From positions 1-59,253 of the forward strand of contig NZ_LZRD01000035.1 in NCBI RefSeq assembly GCF_001687325.1: a DNA stretch of 59,253 nt. The letters run 5' to 3'. Of this stretch, positions 52,265 through 59,253 are shown in pieces. Below the pieces are notes generated by a model, which was given only the letters and a program-made list of their open reading frames with translations, searched no databases and was not told the origin of the DNA. The position numbers and the translations under genes are program-made. Each line of letters begins with the position of its first letter. The stretch's first letter is position 1. This DNA comes from Streptomyces sp. PTY087I2 (lineage in GTDB: Bacteria > Actinomycetota > Actinomycetes > Streptomycetales > Streptomycetaceae).

Positions 52265-54826
52265 GTGCCGCCTGCCCAGCACAGCCTGACGGTCCGCCTG
52301 TCACCGGCCACCACCGACACCGCGCTCGCCGCCGCCCTCACGGCGGCGGCCGGGCTGTGGTGGCCCGGGGACCGCCACCCCCGGCTGTGGACGGAATCCG
52401 TGCCCGCCCCGGCCGCGTCCGATGCGGCGGCCCGGCGGCGCGCGGCCGAGGTGAACCGCCCCGTCGCATCCGGCCACCGGCTGCGTGCGGTGCTGCTGCG
52501 GTACGCGGACGAGCGGCCGGAGGAAGCGGCCGCGGGCCCCGATCTCGTCCTGAAGGCCGCCGGATCCGCCCTGGACGCCCGCTCGTTGCGGCTCGTCGCC
52601 CGGGTGCTGCGGGGCGAACTGACCCCGGACGCGGTGACGCCGCTCGCCGGACCGCTCCCGCTCGACCTGCGCCTCGACGAGGAGACCCGCCGCCTCGCGT
52701 CGGCGCTCGCGCTCACCGTCGGGCGGTACGAGGGGGCGTCGGCGGTGCGCGTCGCCGTCCCCGTACCGGCCCGGGACCGACCGCCGTACGCGCTGGGGGC
52801 GCTCGACGGGTACGCGGTGTTCGCGGCGGACCTGTCACCCGGCCGTACGGTCGCGGAGCTGCTGGCCACCGAGCCGGTCGCCCCGGCCGATGACGAGGCC
52901 CTGCCCGCGCTGGAGTTGGTGGCGGGCGACGGAATCGGGTCCGCCACCCTGCCGACCGCCCCCGACTCCCTGCCCGTACCGGCACACCAAGTGGAGCACG
53001 TACGAAAGCAGTTGCTGACAAGTCCGCCCAACACCCCGCTCTTCCGGCTGAATCCACTGAGCGAGGCGGAGTCAGCGGCGCAACTGGCCCTCGGTATGCG
53101 GCCCGCGGCCCCGGCCCCCTTCCTCCGCATCGACGACGCCTTCGCCGCGCAGGTCGCCGCCCGCCCCGACGCCCCCGCGCTCACCGCCGGGTCCACCACG
53201 CTCTCGTACGCCGAACTCGACGCCCGCGCCGAGGTCTTGGCCGACGGGCTGTACGCCCACGGGGTCCGCCCCGGTGATCTCGTCGGGCTCTGCCTGCCGC
53301 GCTCAACGGACCTGGTGGCGGCGATGCTCGCCGTGCTGAAGGCCGACGCCGTTCACGTACCGCTGGATCCGGAGCATCCGGCGGACCGGCGCGAGCGCAC
53401 CGCGCGGGACGCCGGGGTCCGGCTGACCGTCGAGGACCCGGCCACCCTCACCGGCCACCCGTCCCGGCCCGCCACACCTCGCGGAACGCCGGGCTCACCC
53501 GCGTACGTCATCCACACCTCGGGCTCGACCGGCCGCCCCAAGGGGGTCCTCGTCCCGCACGCCAACGTGACGGCTCTCGTCGACGCCGTACGCGAGGACT
53601 TCGGGCTCTCCCCCGACGACACCTGGACGTGTTTCCACTCGGCGGCGTTCGACTTCTCGGTGTGGGAGATCTGGGGCGCGCTGTTGACGGGCGGGCGGCT
53701 GGTGGTCGCGGACCACTGGACCACCCGCTCGCCCGAGGACTTCCACGCGTTGCTGGTCCGGGAGCGGGTGAGCGTGCTGAGCCAGACCCCATCCGCGTTC
53801 ACCCAGCTCGCGGCGGCCGACCGGGCCGCACAGGACACCGTGGGCATCCGGCTCGTGGTGCTGGGCGGCGAACCGCTGGACACCCGGCCGCTGTTGGACT
53901 GGTTCGACCGGCACCCGGAGGACCGCTGCCGGCTGGTCAACATGTACGGGATCACCGAGACCACCGTCCATGTCACGGCGGCCACCGTGACCCGGCGCGA
54001 CGCGCTCGCCGGTTCCCGGTCCGTGGGGCGGCCGCTGCCCGGCTGGTCGGTCCGGGTCCTGGACGCGCACGGGCGGCCGGTGCCGCCGGGTGCGCCCGGG
54101 GAGATCGTGGTGGGCGGGGCGGGCGTGGCGCTCGGCTATCTGAACCGGCCCGCTCTCACCGCCGAACGCTTCGTCCCGGACCCCCTGGACCCGGCGGGGC
54201 GGCGGCTCTACCGCAGCGGGGACCTGGGGCGGCTGCTGCCCGACGGAACGTTGGAACACCTGGGCCGGATCGACGACCAGGTGAAGGTGCGGGGCTTCCG
54301 GATCGAGCCGGGCGAGATCCGGCACGTGCTGCTGGAGGACCCGGCGGTGTCGGCGGCGGCGGTCACCGTGACCGGCGGCGACGGCAACGACGCGGCGGCC
54401 GTGCGGATCGACGCGTACGTGGTCCCGGCCCCCGGGGCGGGCGAGGACCCCGGCCCCGTACGGGAGCGGGCGGCCCGGCTGCTGCCGTCGCACATGGTGC
54501 CCGCGACGGTGACCGCGCTGCCGTCCCTCCCCCTCACGGCGAACGGCAAACTGGACGCGGCCCGACTGCCCGCGCCCGAGGCGCGACGCGATCCGGTGCC
54601 GGTTCCCGCCCCGGCCGCCGCCCTCGCCGCCATCTGGTGCGACGTGCTCGGCGTCGAGGCGGTCGGCCCGGACGACGACTTCTGGGATCTGGGCGGCAAT
54701 TCTCTGTACGCGATCCGGATCGGCACGCTCGCCCGCGAGCGCGGGCTGCCCGCTGTACCCCTGCGCCAGCTGTATCTGACGCCGACGCTGGGCGCACTGT
54801 CCGAGGCCCTGGCCCGGAAGACCTGA
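52265..54826 (+). CDS. NRPS adenylation-PCP protein with degenerate condensation-like N-terminus
   Basis: An 853-residue protein. Residues about 1-280 resemble a decayed or truncated condensation domain (LDGYAVFAADLSPGRTVAELL) without the HHxxxDG motif. The adenylation domain spans about 286-770 (IHTSGSTGRPKGVLVPH, FDFSVWEIWG, NMYGITETTVHVT, YRSGDLGRLLPDG, LPLTANGKLD) and the PCP about 775-850 (Ser813 in LGGNSLYA). Reading the specificity positions by alignment to GrsA gives D-F-W-S-V-G-M-V-H-K, one residue from the threonine code DFWNVGMVHK, so threonine or a similar amino acid is predicted. It is the only adenylation domain in the cluster and must feed the PCP of the megasynthase in trans as well as its own. 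GTG 52265 follows AGGAG by eight bases. Confidence 0.9.
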   Translation: MPPAQHSLTVRLSPATTDTALAAALTAAAGLWWPGDRHPRLWTESVPAPAASDAAARRRAAEVNRPVASGHRLRAVLLRYADERPEEAAAGPDLVLKAAGSALDARSLRLVARVLRGELTPDAVTPLAGPLPLDLRLDEETRRLASALALTVGRYEGASAVRVAVPVPARDRPPYALGALDGYAVFAADLSPGRTVAELLATEPVAPADDEALPALELVAGDGIGSATLPTAPDSLPVPAHQVEHVRKQLLTSPPNTPLFRLNPLSEAESAAQLALGMRPAAPAPFLRIDDAFAAQVAARPDAPALTAGSTTLSYAELDARAEVLADGLYAHGVRPGDLVGLCLPRSTDLVAAMLAVLKADAVHVPLDPEHPADRRERTARDAGVRLTVEDPATLTGHPSRPATPRGTPGSPAYVIHTSGSTGRPKGVLVPHANVTALVDAVREDFGLSPDDTWTCFHSAAFDFSVWEIWGALLTGGRLVVADHWTTRSPEDFHALLVRERVSVLSQTPSAFTQLAAADRAAQDTVGIRLVVLGGEPLDTRPLLDWFDRHPEDRCRLVNMYGITETTVHVTAATVTRRDALAGSRSVGRPLPGWSVRVLDAHGRPVPPGAPGEIVVGGAGVALGYLNRPALTAERFVPDPLDPAGRRLYRSGDLGRLLPDGTLEHLGRIDDQVKVRGFRIEPGEIRHVLLEDPAVSAAAVTVTGGDGNDAAAVRIDAYVVPAPGAGEDPGPVRERAARLLPSHMVPATVTALPSLPLTANGKLDAARLPAPEARRDPVPVPAPAAALAAIWCDVLGVEAVGPDDDFWDLGGNSLYAIRIGTLARERGLPAVPLRQLYLTPTLGALSEALARKT

Positions 54827-54851
54827 GGCGAGGGCTCTCAAGGCATGAGAA

Positions 54852-54884
54852 GAGGGGGCGACCGCCCCACACGGTCACCCCCTC
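54852..54884. terminator. Bidirectional hairpin at the end of the cluster
   Basis: 13-base arms GAGGGGGCGACCG and CGGTCACCCCCTC, pairing with one mismatch around a 7-base loop. Lies between the A-PCP gene and the convergent SGNH hydrolase gene, marking the right boundary of the cluster. Confidence 0.8.
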
Positions 54885-54899
54885 ACTCACCGGCGGTGG

Positions 54900-56453
54900 C
54901 TACGCGAAGCGCTGCTTCGCGCTGCCGTCGCACGTCTGGAGCTTGAGCGGATCCTTCGCTCCCGCCAGCGTCAGACACAGGCCCGTCGCGGCGGCCGGGC
55001 GGATCGTGCCCGACTGCTGGACGAACTTCTGGTTGGCCGCGCCCGCGCAGTTCCACACGATGAGCGTGGCGCCCGGGTTGTACTTGGCGCCGGACACGTC
55101 CAGGCACCGGTCGTGGCTGAGCGCGGTGCGCAGGGTCTGCGTACCGGCGTCGTACCACCAGCTCTGGTTGCGCCCGCCGTGGCAGTCCCAGCCGCCGATC
55201 GCCGTGTTGTTACGGGTGACCGAGCCCGGCACGTCCACACAGGTGCCGGTGGCCTCGTTCTTCAGCGGGGTGAACAGGTCGTCCCAGGCCTGGCCCGTAA
55301 GCACCGGGTTTCCCGTGCTGGCCGGGTCGGCGCAGCTCGCCTCGCGCAGCCCGGAGTCGTACATCTGGGTCAGGCAGGAGGCGAAGGCGCGGTGGCCCGC
55401 CGCGTTGGGGTGGAAGGACTGGCGGACCGAGTTCTCGTCGGGCAGGCCGGGCTTGCTCAGGTCGATGTAGAGGCCGCGCGCCCAGGGGGCCTCGCTGCAC
55501 ACCTCGTGGCCGTGGAAGAGCCGGGAGTTGTCGAGGTAGGAGGCCCCGGTGCTCGCGGCGGCCTTCCGCATGCCGGCCTGGAAGGCGGGCACGGCGGTGT
55601 TGCGGCCCCAGACGGTGTCGGAGTCGTAGCCGAGGCCGCCGCAGATCAGCTTGCCGGGGAAGTTCGGGTTGTCGCGGAAGTCCGGGCCGATCGGGCTCGG
55701 GTAGCCCATGAGGACGAGCTTGTAGTCGTTGTTCGCGTACCCGGCGTCGGTCATCACCGTCCGCAGATCGCGGACCGTCGCCTCGACCTTGGGGACCAGC
55801 GCGTCCACGCGGGCCTGCCAGCCGCCCGCGTACTTCGGCTCGCAGGGGCCCTGGAGGGTGATGTAGCGGACCACGCAGTCGGTCATGACCGGGCCGAACT
55901 GGAGGTCGTCGTTGGCCCCGGCGACCAGGACGATCATCTTGATCCGGGTGTTGCGGGCCTTGACGGCGAGGCTGTCGCTCTGCACGAGCTCGTCGGCGTA
56001 CTGCTTGTTTCCGCCGATTTTGATGTTCCCGGTATAGGCGCCGGAGCACGAGACGTTGTACGTGACGTCCGCCGCGATGCCCGTGCGGTGGATGGCGGCC
56101 TCCGGCGAGCGGTGGCACCAGTTGTCCGGCCCGTTCGTTCCGGGGTCGTAGGTGCCGACGCCCTCGCCGGAGATCTCGCTGTCGCCGAGCGAGATCAGGC
56201 CGGTCTTGCGTTCGGCGAGCGGCCGCTCGGCGGGGCTGCCGTACAGCTGGGTGGCTTCGGCGGCCCGGACGGCTTCCAGCGCGGGCGGAAGAGGGGTGGA
56301 TGCGATAGAGCTGGTAGCCGGCTCCGTCGCGCCCGCGGGTCCGGCGGCGGCCATACCGCCGACGGCAGCCGCGAGAGCGACGGTGGCGGCGACGGTACAG
56401 CGGAGCCGGCGAAGGCTTCGGAGCCCTCGAAGTCTGGTGCTGGTGCGCCTCAT
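54900..56453 (-). CDS. Secreted SGNH hydrolase with C-terminal ricin-type lectin domain
   Basis: A 517-residue protein. It has a long basic N-terminal region and signal peptide (1-42, ending GPAGATE). The SGNH/GDSL hydrolase domain (about 80-380) shows SLGDSEISGEG with Ser92 as nucleophile, VLVAGANDD (block III) and FHPNAAGHRAF with the catalytic His. A ricin B-type beta-trefoil (about 395-517) has the repeats CVDVPGS..NQSWWYD, CLDVSGA..NQKFV and CLTLAGA..KQRFA. It is an extracellular esterase, probably acting on plant or microbial polysaccharide esters. GGGAGG precedes the ATG. It is unlikely to belong to the PKS/NRPS cluster, from which it is separated by a terminator. Confidence 0.88.
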   Translation of the reverse strand: MRRTSTRLRGLRSLRRLRCTVAATVALAAAVGGMAAAGPAGATEPATSSIASTPLPPALEAVRAAEATQLYGSPAERPLAERKTGLISLGDSEISGEGVGTYDPGTNGPDNWCHRSPEAAIHRTGIAADVTYNVSCSGAYTGNIKIGGNKQYADELVQSDSLAVKARNTRIKMIVLVAGANDDLQFGPVMTDCVVRYITLQGPCEPKYAGGWQARVDALVPKVEATVRDLRTVMTDAGYANNDYKLVLMGYPSPIGPDFRDNPNFPGKLICGGLGYDSDTVWGRNTAVPAFQAGMRKAAASTGASYLDNSRLFHGHEVCSEAPWARGLYIDLSKPGLPDENSVRQSFHPNAAGHRAFASCLTQMYDSGLREASCADPASTGNPVLTGQAWDDLFTPLKNEATGTCVDVPGSVTRNNTAIGGWDCHGGRNQSWWYDAGTQTLRTALSHDRCLDVSGAKYNPGATLIVWNCAGAANQKFVQQSGTIRPAAATGLCLTLAGAKDPLKLQTCDGSAKQRFA

Positions 56454-56558
56454 TGCGCCTCCCGGTAAGTGGTTACCCCCGGTATTTACTGGCCGGTAGG
56501 CGACTTGGGAATACATAGAACAAGACAAGTGCTCATCTTTTTCAGGAGGTTTAAACAC

Positions 56559-57974
56559 ATGACTGACGCATCGGGTGACACAACGGGCGGTACCGGGTTC
56601 CGGATCGAGCACGACTCGATGGGCGAGGTGCGGGTCCCCGCGCACGCCAAGTGGCGCGCGCAGACCCAGCGGGCCGTGGAGAACTTCCCCGTCTCCGGGC
56701 AGCGGCTGGAGCGCGCCCACATCGAGGCGCTGGCCCGGATCAAGGGCGCGGCCGCCAAGGTCAACGCCGAGCTGAAGGTGGTGGATCCGGACGTCGCCGC
56801 CGCGATCCAGGAGGCGGCCGCCGAGGTCGCGTCGGGCCGCTGGGACGAGCACTTCCCGGTCGACGTGTTCCAGACGGGGTCGGGCACCTCGTCGAACATG
56901 AACACCAACGAGGTGATCGCCACCCTGGCCACCGAACGCCTCGGCCGCGAGGTCCACCCCAACGACCATGTGAACGCCTCGCAGTCGTCCAACGACGTCT
57001 TCCCGTCCTCCATCCACATCGCGGCCACCGCCGCCGTGACGGCCGATCTGATCCCCGCGCTCGATCACCTGGCCGATTCCCTGGGGCGGAAATCAGCCGA
57101 ATTCGCGGACGTCGTGAAGTCCGGCCGTACGCATCTGATGGACGCCACCCCGGTCACCCTCGGCCAGGAGTTCGGCGGCTACGCGGCGCAGATCCGCTAC
57201 GGCGTGGAGCGGCTGCGCGCCTCCCTGCCCCGGCTGGCCGAACTGCCCCTGGGCGGTACGGCGGTGGGCACCGGCATCAACACTCCGCCCGGCTTCTCCG
57301 CCGCCGTGATCGCGGAGGTCGCCGAGGCCACCGGGCTGCCGCTGACCGAGGCCCGCGACCACTTCGAGGCGCAGGGCGCGCGGGACGGGCTGGTGGAGAC
57401 CTCGGGCCAGCTGCGGACCATCGCCGTGTCCCTGACGAAGATCTCCAACGATCTGCGGTGGATGGCGTCGGGTCCGCGCACGGGGCTCGCGGAGATCGCG
57501 CTGCCCGACCTCCAGCCGGGCTCCTCGATCATGCCGGGCAAGGTCAACCCGGTGATCCCCGAGGCGGTCCTGATGGTCGCGGCGCAGGTCACCGGCAATG
57601 ACGCGACGGTCGCCACGGCCGGTGCGGCGGGCAACTTCGAGCTGAACGTGATGCTCCCCGTCATCGCGAAGAACCTCCTGGAGTCGGTGCGGCTGCTGGC
57701 CAACGCCTCCCGGCTGCTCGCGGACCGTACGGTCGACGGCATCACCGCCGACGTCGAGCGGGCCCGCGCCTACGCCGAGTCGTCCCCGTCGGTGGTGACC
57801 CCGCTGAACAAGTACATCGGCTACGAGGAGGCGGCGAAGGTCGCCAAGAAGTCCCTGAAGGACGGGACGACGATCCGCGAGACGGTCCTGGCCTCGGGTT
57901 ATGTGGACCGCGGCGACCTGACGCTGGAACAGCTCGACGAGGCGCTGGACGTGCTGCGGATGACCCGCCCGTGA
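56559..57974 (+). CDS. fumC: Class II fumarate hydratase
   Basis: A 471-residue fumarase C: GSGTSSNMNTNEVIA, HVNASQSSNDVFPSSIHI, SGRTHLMDATPVTLGQEFGG and the signature GSSIMPGKVNPV. It is the oxygen-stable, cluster-free isozyme. A strong AGGAGG Shine-Dalgarno lies nine bases upstream of ATG. It is divergent from the SGNH hydrolase gene, and promoter signals for both should lie in the AT-rich 105-bp gap, though I could not fix boxes confidently. Confidence 0.97.
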   Translation: MTDASGDTTGGTGFRIEHDSMGEVRVPAHAKWRAQTQRAVENFPVSGQRLERAHIEALARIKGAAAKVNAELKVVDPDVAAAIQEAAAEVASGRWDEHFPVDVFQTGSGTSSNMNTNEVIATLATERLGREVHPNDHVNASQSSNDVFPSSIHIAATAAVTADLIPALDHLADSLGRKSAEFADVVKSGRTHLMDATPVTLGQEFGGYAAQIRYGVERLRASLPRLAELPLGGTAVGTGINTPPGFSAAVIAEVAEATGLPLTEARDHFEAQGARDGLVETSGQLRTIAVSLTKISNDLRWMASGPRTGLAEIALPDLQPGSSIMPGKVNPVIPEAVLMVAAQVTGNDATVATAGAAGNFELNVMLPVIAKNLLESVRLLANASRLLADRTVDGITADVERARAYAESSPSVVTPLNKYIGYEEAAKVAKKSLKDGTTIRETVLASGYVDRGDLTLEQLDEALDVLRMTRP

Positions 57975-58053
57975 GCACCGGGCGGGGTGCCTGCTGAGCC
58001 CCGGGTGACCTGAGTCGCAGCGGGCCGGTGGGAGCGCTCCGTAAGATCTCTCC

Positions 58054-58755
58054 ATGACAGGTACGGGCAGGGCAGGTACGGGAGAGTGCGCACGCTGGGC
58101 GCCGGGGGACCAGATCCTCTGGCGCTACCGCGACAACGGCCGGGCCCGCCGGACGGCCGGCGCCCCGCCCGTGCACATCTGCCGTCCGGTGACCGTCGTG
58201 CAGGACACCGACGAGCTGCTGGCCGTCTGGATGGCGCCGGGCACCGAGTGCGTGCGGCCGGTGCTGGCGAACGGCACCCAGGTGCACGCCGAGCCACTGG
58301 CCACGCGCTACACCGCGCCGCGCACCACGGCCCGCTCGACCTGGTTCGGCTCCGGGGTGCTGAAGCTGGCCCGGCCGGGCGACCCGTGGTCGGTGTGGCT
58401 GTTCTGGGACCGCGGCTGGATGTTCCGCAACTGGTACGTGAACCTGGAGGAGCCCCGCACCCGGTGGTCCGGAGGGGTGGATTCCGAGGATCACTTTCTC
58501 GACATCTCCGTGAACCCCGACCGGAGCTGGAAATGGCTCGACGAGGACGAGTTCGCGCAGGCTCAGCACGTCGGTCTGATGGACCGGGGGACGGCCCGGC
58601 GGGTCCGGGAGGCGGGGCTGGCGGCGGTCGAGGTGATCACCGGCTGGGGGTCGCCGTTCCGGGACGGCTGGGAGCACTGGCGGCCCGATCCGGGGTGGCA
58701 GGTTCCGCCGCTGCCGGATGACTGGGACCGCACCCCTGCCCGTATGCCGTCGTGA
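58054..58755 (+). CDS. DUF402 domain protein
   Basis: A 233-residue protein with the DUF402 beta-barrel: GDQILWRYRDNGR, then WLFWDRGWMFRNWYVNLEEP, VDSEDHFLDISVNPDRSWKWLDEDEF. This fold is found in a nucleoside tri/diphosphatase and in RNA-associated proteins; the acidic residues of DxExxD-like DSEDHFLDI could bind metal. TAAGAT at 58043-58048 lies five bases before the ATG, suggesting a leaderless message. It follows fumC by 79 bp; function not known. Confidence 0.85.
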   Translation: MTGTGRAGTGECARWAPGDQILWRYRDNGRARRTAGAPPVHICRPVTVVQDTDELLAVWMAPGTECVRPVLANGTQVHAEPLATRYTAPRTTARSTWFGSGVLKLARPGDPWSVWLFWDRGWMFRNWYVNLEEPRTRWSGGVDSEDHFLDISVNPDRSWKWLDEDEFAQAQHVGLMDRGTARRVREAGLAAVEVITGWGSPFRDGWEHWRPDPGWQVPPLPDDWDRTPARMPS

Positions 58756-58939
58756 GACCCTGGAAGAACCCTTCGGGCGGCCCGGTCGGCAGGTCCGGTC
58801 GTACGGAGGGCCGATCGCCGCAACCAGCGGGCGCCACACCGGAACTGACCACAAGTCACCACACCGGTCGGGCGGAGCGACGGGGCACGGACCCGGACGT
58901 TCCGCTCGGTCGCGGGAACCACTACGAGGGGGTGGAGAC

Positions 58940-59143
58940 ATGCACGCCGTCCGCTGCCCGCTCGCCGCGTCCGCTGCCGGAGGGGTCGTCCGTCGGCCAT
59001 CTCCGCGGCGCTCGGTTTCGGCCCCTTCATCGGGGGCATCCGGTGACAGCCGTTGTTCTTCCCGCGCTTGCCGGGGCACAGTGACGCCCCACGAGGTGAC
59101 TGCCTCATACAACCGGCCCGGACGGACGGAATCCCACGCGTGA
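58940..59143 (+). CDS. Small uncertain ORF overlapping the next start
   Basis: A possible 67-residue protein (starts MHAVRCPLAASAAGG) with GGTGGAG seven or so bases before its ATG. Its TGA overlaps the GTG of the following gene as GTGA, which could couple translation. The composition is that of an arbitrary GC-rich frame (Ser, Arg, Pro, Ala rich) with no recognisable family, so it may be a spurious leader. Confidence 0.3.
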   Translation: MHAVRCPLAASAAGGVVRRPSPRRSVSAPSSGASGDSRCSSRACRGTVTPHEVTASYNRPGRTESHA

Positions 59144-59253
59144 CGGAGCACCCCACCTCCCACGAAGGCCGGCAGCCGCTGGCTGCCCGGCCGCAGGAGC
59201 GCACCCGGCCCCGGCAGCAGGACGCCGCGGCCGCGGCCGCCGCTGCCGCGGTG
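59140..59253 (+). CDS. 5' end of a gene cut by the window edge
   Basis: Thirty-eight codons from GTG 59140 to the end of the window: hydrophilic, begins VTEHPTSHEGRQPLAARP and runs into a poly-alanine stretch. An open frame with a disordered N-terminal tail. The family cannot be told from this piece. Confidence 0.5.
   Translation, partial: MTEHPTSHEGRQPLAARPQERTRPRQQDAAAAAAAAAV

Larger units (their letters stand above)
37786..54841. other. Hybrid PKS/NRPS biosynthetic gene cluster
   Basis: One regulator gene reads leftward, and seven genes read rightward as an apparent polycistron: MFS exporter, KS-AT-ACP, aminotransferase-monooxygenase-C-PCP-C, M18 aminopeptidase, thioesterase, SDR and A-PCP. 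Most junctions overlap. The domain order predicts an alpha-hydroxy-beta-amino acyl unit joined to one or two amino acids. It is bounded by terminators and lies between conserved fumarase loci. Confidence 0.85.

Noticed and set aside
37786..54841. Calling the product bestatin, amastatin or microginin by name
   Set aside because: The domain logic fits the class, but the adenylation code suggests threonine rather than leucine or valine, and the starter unit is unknown.
54900..56453. SGNH hydrolase as part of the biosynthetic cluster
   Set aside because: It is convergent, secreted, carries a lectin domain and is separated by a terminator; it looks like a polysaccharide esterase.

Overview
This window is high-GC chromosomal DNA from a Streptomyces or close relative. 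The evidence is GC-rich third codon positions, frequent GTG starts, ATGA/GTGA stop-start overlaps, a WhiB-family regulator, polyphosphate glucokinase, DUF4245 and DUF6542 proteins, NfeD/SPFH pairs and a hybrid PKS/NRPS locus. No rRNA, tRNA, CRISPR array, transposase or origin was seen.

Layout. (a) 1-9.7 kb: a secreted GH65 enzyme, two coupled membrane proteins of unknown function, an NfeD-SPFH (band 7) pair, and a translationally coupled run of related membrane-anchored proteins whose third member is a broken remnant. (b) 9.85-24.75 kb: an alpha-mannoside utilisation island. It holds a secreted GH76 mannanase, an ABC sugar importer without its own ATPase, two different GH38 alpha-mannosidases, a class I mannose-6-phosphate isomerase-like protein, a ROK sugar kinase and a LacI regulator. 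Two divergent promoters at 17.5-17.64 kb have the same architecture, each with an ATGGT-containing partial palindrome over the -10 box. (c) 24.8-37.7 kb: conserved housekeeping genes (ychF, DUF6542, ppgK, ispH, an APC permease, xseA-xseB, a nitroreductase, DUF4245, glpX, a WhiB-like gene, DUF1707, class I fumarase), separated by strong hairpin terminators. (d) 37.8-54.84 kb: a biosynthetic gene cluster lying between the class I fumarase gene and, after one SGNH hydrolase gene, fumC. (e) 54.9 kb to end: secreted SGNH hydrolase/lectin, fumC, a DUF402 protein and the 5' end of a further gene.

The most interesting system is the cluster in (d). One polycistron runs MFS exporter, KS-AT-ACP, aminotransferase-luciferase-like monooxygenase-C-PCP-C, M18 aminopeptidase, stand-alone thioesterase, SDR, and adenylation-PCP. 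KS-AT-ACP followed by an aminotransferase and a luciferase-like monooxygenase is the logic used for alpha-hydroxy-beta-amino acyl units, as in microginin-type pathways. That residue is also the warhead of aminopeptidase inhibitors such as bestatin and amastatin. A metallo-aminopeptidase gene coupled by ATGA overlap to the megasynthase fits a self-resistance copy. I infer a short peptide aminopeptidase inhibitor made from one beta-amino-alpha-hydroxy acyl unit and one or two amino acids. The adenylation code I read (DFWSVGMVHK) points to threonine or something similar. The product is inference; the architecture is seen directly.

Starts were chosen from Shine-Dalgarno position, overlap with the preceding stop, or leaderless promoters, and are flagged where uncertain.
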